Shown here piece by piece: positions 9,224-17,204 of a stretch of DNA of 64,000 nucleotides. A model generated the notes under the pieces. That model worked only from the letters and a program-made list of their open reading frames with translations. It had not been told where the DNA came from and did not search any database. Origin of the DNA: an uncultured Clostridia bacterium (GTDB taxonomy: Bacteria > Bacillota > Clostridia > Oscillospirales > Acutalibacteraceae); the NCBI GenBank assembly GCA_947632045.1, contig CANRNQ010000007.1:1-64000 (forward strand). Direction: 5' to 3'. Each line of letters opens with the position of its first letter. The first letter of the stretch is position 1. Both the position numbers and the translations under genes were made by a program.

Positions 9224-10429
9224 ATGAGGATAAGCTGTGTTATAAGCGAGTTCGACCCCTTTCACAACGGACATAAATATCTGCTCGACGAGCAGAGAAA
9301 AAGGGGAACGACCCACATCGCCGCCATTATGAGCGGCAGCTTTGTGCAAAGGGGCGTGTGCTCGGCGATAAGCAAATTCGACAGGGCGCGCTCGGCGATA
9401 GACTGCGGAGCCGATTTGGTGATAGAGCTGCCCGCAGTGTGGGCGTGCGCGGCGGCTCCTGTGTTTGCGCGGGGCGCGGTGGGAATAATAAGGGCGCTCG
9501 GCGCTGTGGACAGCATATTTTTCGGGAGCGAGTGCGGGGATATTTCACTGCTTGAGCGCTGTGCAAGCGCTATGCTCTCATCGGAGTTTAAGTCCGCCTT
9601 TGCTCGGCATAACAACGGGGAAAATCCCTACGCTGCGGCGATGCAGCTTGCCTTGAGCGATACGGTGGGCGATGACTGCGCCGAGGTGTTGTCGTCGCCA
9701 AACAACATACTCGCCGTCGAGTACATAAAGGAGCTCAGGCGCTCAGGCGCGAGAATCGCCGTGGAAACCGTAAAGCGCGCCTATGTTGAGCACGATTCAT
9801 CCCGCACGGATTCGGGCTTTGCCTCAGCGTCGTTTATCCGCTCAAGCATGGACGATTTGGAGTCTGTGCGGGGCTTTATGCCGCCGGCAGGCTTTGAGAT
9901 AATTAAAAGCGCGGCTCAGCGCGGAGACATAGCGGATATGAGCCGGCTTGAAAACGTGATAATGTACAAGCTCAGAACGACGAGCGCCGCAGAGTTAAGG
10001 CTGCTGCCGGAGATATCGGAGGGGCTTGAAAACCGACTGATGCGGGCTGCCGCCGATTCGTCGAGCTTAGACGAGCTTATCTCTCGCGCTCTGTGCAAGC
10101 GCTATTCGCGCCGCCGCATAAGCCGCGCGCTCGCCTGCGCTCTGCTCGGCATAAGCGCCGATATGCAGTCGCGCTCTCCGGAATATATAAGGGTGCTCGC
10201 GCTAAATCAAAGGGGTGCGGAGATAATAAGGCTCGCAAAGCGGGAGTGCGCTCTGCCGATAATAACCAAGGCGGCGGCGTACCGATCTGTTCTCGGCGAA
10301 GCGGCGGCCGAGATATTTGAAAGGGATATTTTGGCGACGGATCTGCGCTTGATGGCCTGTCGCGGGAAAAATGCTCCGGGGGAGGATTTTTTGCGCGGCG
10401 TATATTTTGGGGATAAGCGGAGGTCTTGA
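9224..10429 (+). CDS. tmcAL: tRNA(Met) cytidine acetate ligase
   Basis: TmcAL (formerly YlbM) uses acetate and ATP to form an acetyl-adenylate and makes N4-acetylcytidine at the wobble base of elongator tRNA-Met. The 401-residue protein begins with a nucleotidyltransferase fold bearing the HxGH-type signature FDPFHNGHKYL (about residues 10-20), followed by MSGSFVQRG. The rest is the TmcAL-specific helical region. The length is typical. The gene is divergent from ackA with about 110 bases between starts. The ribosome site is weak (GGTGAT). I see no clear promoter of its own. Confidence 0.93.
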   Translation: MRISCVISEFDPFHNGHKYLLDEQRKRGTTHIAAIMSGSFVQRGVCSAISKFDRARSAIDCGADLVIELPAVWACAAAPVFARGAVGIIRALGAVDSIFFGSECGDISLLERCASAMLSSEFKSAFARHNNGENPYAAAMQLALSDTVGDDCAEVLSSPNNILAVEYIKELRRSGARIAVETVKRAYVEHDSSRTDSGFASASFIRSSMDDLESVRGFMPPAGFEIIKSAAQRGDIADMSRLENVIMYKLRTTSAAELRLLPEISEGLENRLMRAAADSSSLDELISRALCKRYSRRRISRALACALLGISADMQSRSPEYIRVLALNQRGAEIIRLAKRECALPIITKAAAYRSVLGEAAAEIFERDILATDLRLMACRGKNAPGEDFLRGVYFGDKRRS

Positions 10430-10477
10430 TTTTGATTTTTGATTTTGGAATCTAAAAATAAATTTTGAATGAAATAC

Positions 10478-10506
10478 TTGTAAAACGGAATAAAAAATAT
10501 TATAAT
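10478..10506 (+). promoter_or_regulatory. Predicted promoter of a small transcript
   Basis: TTGTAA (10478-10483), 17 bases, TATAAT (10501-10506). The same TTGTAA-17-TATAAT arrangement drives murT and nusB in this window. Transcription would start near 10513. Confidence 0.8.
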
Positions 10507-10512
10507 AGACGC

Positions 10513-10607
10513 GTGCCAAATAAGCACTTTTAGTTTGTCGGATACATTGAAAATGTATTTCCGCAGATATCGGGCGGCGGCCGCAGGGCTGCCGCCCGAT
10601 ATTTTTT
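10513..10607 (+). ncRNA. Candidate small RNA of about 95 nt
   Basis: A consensus promoter and a strong intrinsic terminator are only about 60 bases apart, and the space between has no credible ORF. Within it are two further hairpins: GTGC-caaataa-GCAC (about 10513-10530) and CGGATACATT-gaa-AATGTAT-t-TCCG (about 10540-10564). The layout is that of an independent structured sRNA, or of a terminated leader well upstream of murT. I do not recognise it as a known RNA family. Confidence 0.6.
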
Positions 10608-10610
10608 GTT
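10567..10610 (+). terminator. Strong intrinsic terminator of the small transcript
   Basis: A perfect 12-bp stem ATATCGGGCGGC/GCCGCCCGATAT with a 12-base loop is followed directly by TTTTTT. A T-rich tract (TTTTTG and TTTTTA repeats) then runs to about 10690. Confidence 0.85.
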
Positions 10611-10709
10611 TTTGTTTTTGTTTTTGTTTTATTTTTATTTTTGATTTATTTTTGATTTGTTTTTATTTTTACTTTTTATTTTTGAGTGATTTGGTTTGGG
10701 TTTGGCGAT

Positions 10710-10941
10710 GGGCTGTCGCGCCCTTCTCATCGAGCTTGTGCGAGAGGGAGGGGTTCGGGCGGCGACCGCAAATTTCCGCCTCGCGGCGGAAATTTGCCGA
10801 AAACGCGGCGCGGGGTACGGCCCCTGCCACGCCTCGGCTCCCCGGGCGCGCCGCGTTTTCCGTGCGGCGCAGCCGCACGGGTCGCCGCCCGAACAAGCTC
10901 TCGCTCCGCTGCAAGGCTAAAACGAGCCCGCGCGACAGCCG
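10710..10941. repeat. Family I palindromic element, copy A
   Basis: The core 10753-10894 folds as a four-way junction. The outer stem is GTTCGGGCGGCGACC (10753-10767) with GGTCGCCGCCCGAAC (10880-10894). The left hairpin is GCAAATTTCCGCC-tcgc-GGCGGAAATTTGC (10768-10797). The middle stem is AAAACGCGGCGCG (10800-10812) with CGCGCCGCGTTTT (10847-10859). The right hairpin is GTGCGGC-gca-GCCGCAC (10862-10878). Terminal repeats GGGCTGTCGC (10710-10719) and GCGACAGCC (10932-10940) close the unit. From the arm sequences it is inverted relative to copies C, D, G and H. It lies after the small-RNA terminator and ends 33 bases before the murT -35 box. Confidence 0.85.
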
Positions 10942-10973
10942 GAAAACACTCATCAAAGAAAAGCTCAAAATGT

Positions 10974-11002
10974 TTGTAAATCAATGACGTTTTTGGTATA
11001 AT
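10974..11002 (+). promoter_or_regulatory. Predicted sigma-A promoter for murT-gatD
   Basis: TTGTAA (10974-10979), 17 bases, TATAAT (10997-11002), 49 bases upstream of the murT start. Confidence 0.85.
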
Positions 11003-11050
11003 AAAGAAGCATAGGACTATCAAACGGATTTTTGAATATGGAGATATAAA

Positions 11051-12376
11051 ATGAAACTGTTTTTTGTAATACTCGTGTGCAAGCTGCTAAGGCTCATCGG
11101 CGGCTTAGTCGGCAGAGGAAGCTCACTGCCGGGGCAAATCGCGCTGAAGCTCTACCCCGATATACTCAGCAGGCTCAAGCTGCCGAAATATATAATAGCC
11201 GTGACCGGAAGCAACGGCAAAACCTCGACTGTCGAAATGATAGCGGCCATACTGCAAAAAAACGGAAAAAGCGTGGCCTACAATAAAGAGGGCTCAAATC
11301 AGATAGAGGGAGTGACAACGCTGATACTCGGCGGCTGTACCCTCGGCGGAAAAATGAAAAGCGACATACTCCTGATAGAGTCCGACGAGCGCTACGCGCG
11401 CTATACCTTCAAATACTTCTCGCCCACTCACTATATAATGACCAACCTCTACCGCGACCAGCTCACCCGCAACGGGCACCCCGAGTGGGTGTACGAGGCG
11501 CTTTCCCACAGCATACACGACGAAACGCAGCTCATACTGAACGCCGACGACCCGCTAATATCGCGCTTTGGCGCAGGCAGGGAAAACACGCTCTGGTTCG
11601 GAGTTGACAAGCTGCAAAGCTCGGTCGATTATAACGACGGGGTATATAACGACGGAATGTACTGCCCGATTTGCGGCGGCAAGATGGAATACGAATATTA
11701 CCACTATAATCACATAGGCTCTTACCGCTGCGAAGGCTGCGGCTTTAAAAGGCATAAAACGGATTTCACGGTGACGCAGGCCGACATGGAAAAGGGAGAA
11801 ATTGTGATAAACAAGGACTACAAAATACCGCTGGCGTTTACGGGAATGTATAACGTGTATAACATTCTCGCGGCCTTTGCGGCCTGCTCGGTCGCGGGGC
11901 TTGAGGGCAACTCTATCGCAGGCAGCATAGGCAACTATATGCTTAAAAACGGCAGAATAGTGCGCTTTAGGCTCGGCCGTCACGATGGCACTCTCCTTGC
12001 CTCGAAGCACGAAAACTCCGTGTCATACGACCAGTCGCTTAAATATATAGCGAGCCGCAGGGAAAAATGCAGCGTGCTCGTCATCGTAGACGCGATAAGC
12101 AGAAAATACTTCACGGGCGAAACCTCGTGGCTGTGGGACATAAACTTTGAGCATTTAAATTGCGAGCATATAGAGAATATATATTTAAGCGGAACATATG
12201 TAAACGACCTCGCGCTGAGGCTTTCGTTCACCGATATCCCGCAGGAAAAAATAAAGCCCGTCGGCGATATCGGGCAGTGCGTTGATTATATAAGCGGGCA
12301 CGGGGACGAAAAGCTCTACTGCGTCACCTGCTTTTCCGATAAGGACAAGCTCTTGACAAGGGTAGACGTGCTGTAA
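11051..12376 (+). CDS. murT: Lipid II isoglutaminyl synthase, Mur ligase subunit MurT
   Basis: With GatD, MurT amidates the D-glutamate of lipid II to D-isoglutamine at the inner membrane face. The 441 residues show a Mur ligase ATP-binding loop (TGSNGKTST, about residue 55), a MurT-specific zinc ribbon inserted in the central domain (CPICG ... CEGCG, about residues 205-235) and a C-terminal DUF1727 domain (VIVDAISRKYF, then ETSWLWDINFE at about 357-367). The Asp contributed by this domain to the GatD triad is probably in that last motif. The ribosome site is GGAGATATAAA-ATG. gatD follows 15 bases downstream in the usual order. The partner's odd active site (see gatD) leaves open what this complex really does. 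Confidence 0.93.
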   Translation: MKLFFVILVCKLLRLIGGLVGRGSSLPGQIALKLYPDILSRLKLPKYIIAVTGSNGKTSTVEMIAAILQKNGKSVAYNKEGSNQIEGVTTLILGGCTLGGKMKSDILLIESDERYARYTFKYFSPTHYIMTNLYRDQLTRNGHPEWVYEALSHSIHDETQLILNADDPLISRFGAGRENTLWFGVDKLQSSVDYNDGVYNDGMYCPICGGKMEYEYYHYNHIGSYRCEGCGFKRHKTDFTVTQADMEKGEIVINKDYKIPLAFTGMYNVYNILAAFAACSVAGLEGNSIAGSIGNYMLKNGRIVRFRLGRHDGTLLASKHENSVSYDQSLKYIASRREKCSVLVIVDAISRKYFTGETSWLWDINFEHLNCEHIENIYLSGTYVNDLALRLSFTDIPQEKIKPVGDIGQCVDYISGHGDEKLYCVTCFSDKDKLLTRVDVL

Positions 12377-12391
12377 AAGGAGGGGCTTATA

Positions 12392-13129
12392 ATGACTTTA
12401 AAAATTCTTCATCTTTATAGCGGCCTTATGAACCTGTACGGCGAATACGCGAACGTATCCATATTGGAAAGGCGGCTTCGGGAGCAGGGCTTTGAGGTCG
12501 AGGTCGTCAAGGCGGACTCCTGCGCCGATATAAGCTTTTCGGATTTTGACTTCATATACATCGGCAGCGGAACCGAATCGGCGCAAAAGCGCGCGCTTGA
12601 GGATATAATGACAAAGCAAGCTGAGTTCACCTCGGCATCGGAATCCGGCGCGGTTATGCTGCTCACGGGCAACGCCTTTGAAATGCTTGGGCGCTCGGTG
12701 ACCGACGGCAACGGCAAAGGCTTTAAAGCCCTCGGGCTGTGCGCCTTTGAAACGACGGAAAGCGGCGAAAGGCGCATAACCGGCGACGCTATATGCAGCT
12801 GTCGCTTTGTCGCGGGGGAGCTTGTCGGCTTTATAAACAAGTGCAGTGAAACCGTGGGTGTTTATGAGCCTCTCTTTGAGATGATAATGGGCGTGGGAAA
12901 CAGCCTTAATGACAAAGGCGAGGGCTGCCGCTTTAAAAATGTGTTCGGCACTCATCTGATCGGCCCTGTGCTTGTCAAGAACCCGCATTTCACAAAATAT
13001 ATGGTCGAGCTTATAACAAAGGATATCGAGGGCTTTTCTTATAATGATAAGGACGCGGCGCTTATCTATGAGCGCGGAGCTTATGAGGTGACCTTGAGCG
13101 AGCTTAAAAAGAGGCTTGCGCAGGCTTAG
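12392..13129 (+). CDS. gatD: GatD-like class I glutamine amidotransferase lacking the catalytic Cys
   Basis: By position and sequence this is GatD, the glutaminase subunit that feeds ammonia to MurT. The 245 residues contain the expected start (LKILHLYSGLMNLYGEYANV), an IGSGTESAQ segment, and the histidine region GTHLIGPVLVKNPHF with His188. The nucleophile elbow is abnormal. Where the family has a Cys-Gly-Gly motif (ICGGYQLLG; Cys94 in Staphylococcus aureus), this protein reads LLTGNAFEMLG, with Gly93 in the Cys position. I read the codons (gtt atg ctg ctc acg ggc aac gcc) and no Cys falls within ten residues. Hydrolysis of glutamine by the usual thioester is therefore unlikely. The subunit may be structural, use free ammonia, or do something else. 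It sits between murT and recD2. Confidence 0.88.
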   Translation: MTLKILHLYSGLMNLYGEYANVSILERRLREQGFEVEVVKADSCADISFSDFDFIYIGSGTESAQKRALEDIMTKQAEFTSASESGAVMLLTGNAFEMLGRSVTDGNGKGFKALGLCAFETTESGERRITGDAICSCRFVAGELVGFINKCSETVGVYEPLFEMIMGVGNSLNDKGEGCRFKNVFGTHLIGPVLVKNPHFTKYMVELITKDIEGFSYNDKDAALIYERGAYEVTLSELKKRLAQA

Positions 13130-13163
13130 GCCTTTGCAAAAATAAAGCTATCGGAGAATGACA

Positions 13164-15371
13164 ATGGACAACACAGAGCTTGAACGTCTTGAGGGCGACG
13201 TTGAGGAGATAATATTCAGGAATAACGAAAACGGATACACCGTGCTTGAAATAGACTGCGACGGCGAGCTTTACACCGCGGTAGGGATAATGCCGCTTGT
13301 GAGCGTGGGCGAAACTCTTTCGCTCTTAGGCGAGTTTGTCAATCACAGCTCATACGGGCAGCAGTTTTCAGTAAAGGTCTGCGAGCGCTCCGTTCCGGTG
13401 GGAGCCGCGTCGATTTTGAAGTATCTGTCCTCCCGCGCGGTAAAGGGCATAGGGCCGTCTACGGCGAAAAAGCTTGTCGAGGAATTTGGCGACGCCACCC
13501 TTGACGTTATTGAAAACGAGCCTCAAAGGCTGACGGCGATAAAGGGCATAACGAGGGAAAAGGCGCAGAAGATGAGCGAGGAGCTATCTGGGCTTTTCGG
13601 GGTGCGCAGACTTATGAGTGAGCTGCGCTCATACGGCATACCTCCGCAGAGCATAGTTGAGCTTTGGCGCGAATACGGCAAAAACGCCATGGCCGCAATA
13701 GAGGAGAACCCTTATATACTCTGCTCGGAGCAGCTTGGGATATCCTTTGAGCTTGCCGACATGATAGCGCAGAAGCAGGAAAAGGCCGCCGACAGCATAT
13801 TCAGGATAGAGGCCGGACTTTTTTATATACTTGAGCACAACAAGTTAAACGGGCACACCTGTCTGCCGAAGGACAAGCTCATTGAAGCCTGCTCGGGATT
13901 TCTCGCTTTAAGCCGAGAGAGGTGCGGCGAGATACTTGAGAATATGCTTCTTGGCGGCTCGCTGTTTAGCCACAGCTTAAACGGCAGAGATTTCATTTTC
14001 ACCCCTCAGATGTACGAGTGCGAGGTATATGTAGCCGCCCGTCTTAACGCGATGCTTCGCTGTCCTCCTACCGTTATAAGCGGAGTGGATCAGGCTCTCG
14101 ACGAGATAGAGCGCAGCGAAAAAATCGAATACGCCGAGCTTCAGCGCAGGGCTGTAAACGAGGCTGCGAGCAAGGGACTGCTTGTGCTTACAGGCGGGCC
14201 CGGGACGGGAAAAACGACCACTTTAAACGCGATAATAAAAATACTTAAAATGAACGGCGAAAAGGTATTTCTCGCCGCGCCTACCGGCAGAGCCGCGCAG
14301 AGAATGAGCGAGGTCACGGGCGAGGAGGCAAAGACCATACACCGGCTTCTTGAGGTAAGCTGGGACAACCGCGACCGTCCCATATTCAAGCGCGGCCGCT
14401 CCAATCCGCTGCGGTGCGACGCACTTATAATAGACGAGGTATCTATGGTAGACAGCTCGCTTTTTTTCAGCGTTATGCAGGCGGCTCCCATGGGCTGCCG
14501 CATTATACTTGTGGGCGACAGCGACCAGCTTCCCTCGGTCGGGGCCGGCAATGTTCTCGGCGATTTAATAGACTCCTACGCTGTGCCGGTTGTACAGCTA
14601 AAGGAGATATTCCGTCAATCCATGAAGAGCATGATAGTCACCAATGCGCATAAAATAGTCAACGGAGAGATGCCCGTTTTAAACGAAACGAAGAAGGATT
14701 TTTTCTTTCTTTACCGCACTAACCGCGAGCTCATATCAAAGACTATAATAGAGCTTTGCCGCAGCCGACTTCCGAGCTCCTATGGGCTCTCGCCTCTTGA
14801 CGACATACAGGTTTTGTGTCCCGGCAAAAAGGGCGAGCTCGGCACTTTTGAGCTTAACCGCCGTCTTCAGGACGCTTTAAACCCTGCGGAGGCGGAAAAG
14901 CCCGAGCTTATCTTTAACAATAAAATTTTTCGTCTTGGCGACAAGGTTATGCAGATAAAGAACGACTATGACATACAGTGGTCGCGCGACGACGGAGAAA
15001 CGGGCGAGGGGATATTTAACGGTGACGTTGGGATTTTATCGAGCGTCAACCCCTCGAGCAAATATATAGAGGTAAGATTTTACGACAGGGTAGCAAAATA
15101 TCGAGGCGAGGAGCTTTTAAATCTTGAGCTTGCCTATGCCGTCACCGTACACAAAAGTCAGGGCAATGAATTTAACGCAGTGATAATTCCGATGTTCCGG
15201 GGCGCGCCGCAGCTTTATTACAGAAATCTTCTTTATACTGCTGTGACTCGCGCTAAGAATCTGCTCATACTCGTAGGCGACCCGAAGATAGTTGAATACA
15301 TGGTGAACAACAACCGGCGGACCCTGCGCTACTCCGGTCTAAAATATTTTCTTATAGAAGGTCTTGAATGA
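13164..15371 (+). CDS. recD2: RecD2 family ATP-dependent DNA helicase
   Basis: Superfamily 1B 5'-3' helicase, a RecBC-independent RecD type tied to DNA repair and replication-fork maintenance. It has 735 residues from the ATG at 13164. I prefer this start because GGAG (13153-13156) is 7 bases before it but only 1 base before the alternative ATG at 13158. An N-terminal OB-like region and helix-hairpin-helix segments (VKGIGPSTAKKLVEEFG, LTAIKGITREKAQ) precede the motor. Walker A is GGPGTGKTTT (from residue 344), Walker B is LIIDEVSMVDS, then LVGDSDQLPSVGAGN, and the C-terminal motif is AYAVTVHKSQGNEF. It follows gatD by 34 bases and may be co-transcribed with it. Confidence 0.95.
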   Translation: MDNTELERLEGDVEEIIFRNNENGYTVLEIDCDGELYTAVGIMPLVSVGETLSLLGEFVNHSSYGQQFSVKVCERSVPVGAASILKYLSSRAVKGIGPSTAKKLVEEFGDATLDVIENEPQRLTAIKGITREKAQKMSEELSGLFGVRRLMSELRSYGIPPQSIVELWREYGKNAMAAIEENPYILCSEQLGISFELADMIAQKQEKAADSIFRIEAGLFYILEHNKLNGHTCLPKDKLIEACSGFLALSRERCGEILENMLLGGSLFSHSLNGRDFIFTPQMYECEVYVAARLNAMLRCPPTVISGVDQALDEIERSEKIEYAELQRRAVNEAASKGLLVLTGGPGTGKTTTLNAIIKILKMNGEKVFLAAPTGRAAQRMSEVTGEEAKTIHRLLEVSWDNRDRPIFKRGRSNPLRCDALIIDEVSMVDSSLFFSVMQAAPMGCRIILVGDSDQLPSVGAGNVLGDLIDSYAVPVVQLKEIFRQSMKSMIVTNAHKIVNGEMPVLNETKKDFFFLYRTNRELISKTIIELCRSRLPSSYGLSPLDDIQVLCPGKKGELGTFELNRRLQDALNPAEAEKPELIFNNKIFRLGDKVMQIKNDYDIQWSRDDGETGEGIFNGDVGILSSVNPSSKYIEVRFYDRVAKYRGEELLNLELAYAVTVHKSQGNEFNAVIIPMFRGAPQLYYRNLLYTAVTRAKNLLILVGDPKIVEYMVNNNRRTLRYSGLKYFLIEGLE

Positions 15372-15503
15372 TTGCGCGCCTGCTCCGCAGGCGCAATGGG
15401 GGGCTTCGCCCCCATTTTTTGCGCCTTCCGGCGGCCCCGTTTGGGGCTATCGCCCCTACCCGCCGCCTCCGGCGGGCCCGTTCTTTGCGCCTGCGGCGCA
15501 GAA

Positions 15504-15860
15504 CCGCAGCCACGCCGACTTGCGCCGGCATGGCTGCTAATAAAGGGGGCTGCGCCCCCTTGCCCCTGCCATCTCGCCAACCGCAGCCGCGCCGACTTGC
15601 GCCGCCACGACTGCTAATATATATTTTTTTCTATTTGCAGGAGGAGCTTCGCTCCTCCTTCCACCTCCACCTTCTCGCTAAAAGTGTTTGCTTCAATCAA
15701 GCCTTTGTGCCCGAAAATTAGTCACGTCGCAGGAAGTGAAGCTAAAAGCAATATTCTTTGAGCGAAAAAGGGGGATTTAAAGGGGGTTTTGCCCCCTTTA
15801 ATGTGATATAATATAAATATAAAGTAGCCGCCGTGACGGCGCAAGTCGTCGCGGCGGCGG
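15504..15860. repeat. Family II composite repeat, island 3
   Basis: Alpha modules are inverted at 15504-15540 and 15581-15617 and direct at 15825-15860. The beta module lies at about 15713-15774 in minus orientation, as in island 2. The element proper is 15581-15860 (280 bp), with an extra half-copy of alpha to its left. The flanks 15372-15503 and 15861-16065 are strings of short hairpins (GGGGGCTTCGCCCCC, GGCGGCCC, GGGGGAGCGAAGCTCCCCC, GGGGCTTCGCCCC). The 719-base gap between the convergent recD2 and pfkA genes holds nothing else that I can identify. Confidence 0.85.
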
Positions 15861-16090
15861 AAGGGGGCGCAAGCCCCAAGAATAGGGGCCGCCGCAGGCG
15901 GCAGACTGGGGCGACAGCACAAAAAAAGGGCCGCCGGTAGGCGGCAAACTGGGGCGACAGCCCCGAAGGAGCCCGCCGGAGGCGGCGAAAAGGGGGTAAA
16001 AGGGGGAGCGAAGCTCCCCCTTAAATAAAAATTAAGATTAAAGCTGCGGTAAACGGGGCTTCGCCCCATAAATTTTTCATTAAAAAGCTA

Positions 16091-17059
16091 TCAAATGGAT
16101 ATCTCCATGGCGATCTTATAGAGGTCATAGTCAAACTTTCTCTTCATGTTGAGAGCCTCGGTTATGTCGTAATCGACAATGCGGCCGTCAGTCATGGCAA
16201 CGACCCTGTTGCCTATGCCCTGAGAAAGAAGCTCAACTGCCTTGTGCCCCATCGCGCTGGCGACAACCCTGTCGCGAAGCGACGGCGAACCGCCGCGCTG
16301 AACATGGCCGAGTATAGTCGCCCTCGACTCAATTCCAGTTTTCTCCTCTATCTCCTTGGCTATCTTGTCAACGCCGCCTACACCCTCGGCGACAACTATT
16401 ATAAAATGCTTTTTGCCGCTTCTCTGGGAAACGAGCATTCTTGATATAACGTCCTTTTCAAGGTCAAACGGAACCTCGGGCACAAGAATAGACGTAGCGC
16501 CTATCGCAATGCCGGTCTGAAGGGCTATATCCCCGCAGCGCCTGCCCATAACCTCGACAACGCTGCACCTGTCGTGCGACTGAGCCGTGTCGCGTATCTT
16601 GTCAACCATTTCCATAGCGGTGTTCATCGCGGTGTCAAAGCCTACGGTGTATTCGCTGCAAGCTATGTCGTTGTCGATAGTCCCCGGTATTCCAACGCAG
16701 GGTATGCCCTCGCCGGTCAAATCTCTCGCGCCTCTGAACGAGCCGTCGCCGCCTATTACGACAACGCCCTTTACGCCGAGCTCACGGCAGGTGTCCGCCG
16801 CCTTGCGTACTCCCTCGGGAGTGTTGTATTCCTCGCTTCTCGCGGTATATAGTATAGTTCCGCCTATATGTATAATATTTGAAACGCTGCGGAGATTCAT
16901 CTCGAAAACATCGCCGTTTAAAAGTCCGTTATATCCCCTGTGAACTCCGATGACCCTGATTCCCTTTTGGATAGCCGACCTCGTAACGGCTCTTACAGCC
17001 GCGTTCATTCCGGGCGCGTCGCCTCCGCTTGTCAATACTGCAATAGCGTCCTTTGCCAT
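16091..17059 (-). CDS. pfkA: ATP-dependent 6-phosphofructokinase
   Basis: Phosphorylates fructose 6-phosphate, the committed step of glycolysis. The sequence shows GGDAPGMNAA at the start, GGDGSFRGA with the Gly that marks ATP- rather than PPi-dependence, the catalytic PGTIDND, MGRRCGDIALQTG and ILGHVQRGGSPS. I choose the ATG at 17059 (322 residues) because GGAGG lies 7 bases before it. The ATG at 17065 is only one base from GGAGG. It has its own promoter at 17117-17146, so it can be expressed apart from dnaE upstream. The terminator region is made of the GC hairpins of island 3. Confidence 0.97.
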   Translation of the reverse strand: MAKDAIAVLTSGGDAPGMNAAVRAVTRSAIQKGIRVIGVHRGYNGLLNGDVFEMNLRSVSNIIHIGGTILYTARSEEYNTPEGVRKAADTCRELGVKGVVVIGGDGSFRGARDLTGEGIPCVGIPGTIDNDIACSEYTVGFDTAMNTAMEMVDKIRDTAQSHDRCSVVEVMGRRCGDIALQTGIAIGATSILVPEVPFDLEKDVISRMLVSQRSGKKHFIIVVAEGVGGVDKIAKEIEEKTGIESRATILGHVQRGGSPSLRDRVVASAMGHKAVELLSQGIGNRVVAMTDGRIVDYDITEALNMKRKFDYDLYKIAMEISI

Positions 17060-17116
17060 ATTCATTCCTCCGATATAATAAGCTGAATAGCATTTTTATT
17101 AATTATCTTCTCTGTT

Positions 17117-17146
17117 ATTATATTACATATAAGGGCTGATAATCAA
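17117..17146 (-). promoter_or_regulatory. Predicted sigma-A promoter for pfkA
   Basis: On the minus strand TTGATT (17146-17141), 18 bases, TATAAT (17122-17117). Confidence 0.75.
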
Positions 17147-17204
17147 GTACTTTTTGCCTTTTTTTGCAAAAGTTATAAAACTTTGCCTTCGGCGGCAATT
17201 TGTT

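Noticed and set aside
10753-10894. Family I elements as simple intrinsic terminators
   Set aside because: Some lie after genes, but the stems end without a T-run on the correct strand, separate terminators are present nearby (26761, 29005, 51945), and copy H is upstream of a gene in its leader.
10535-10987. 150-residue reading frame across the T-rich tract and element A
   Set aside because: Phe/Cys runs from poly-T and Arg/Ala runs from the palindrome; it crosses a strong terminator.
15368-15721. Reading frames in the GC-rich island 3
   Set aside because: They are translations of short hairpin repeats; the Ala/Pro/Arg-rich products have no start signals.
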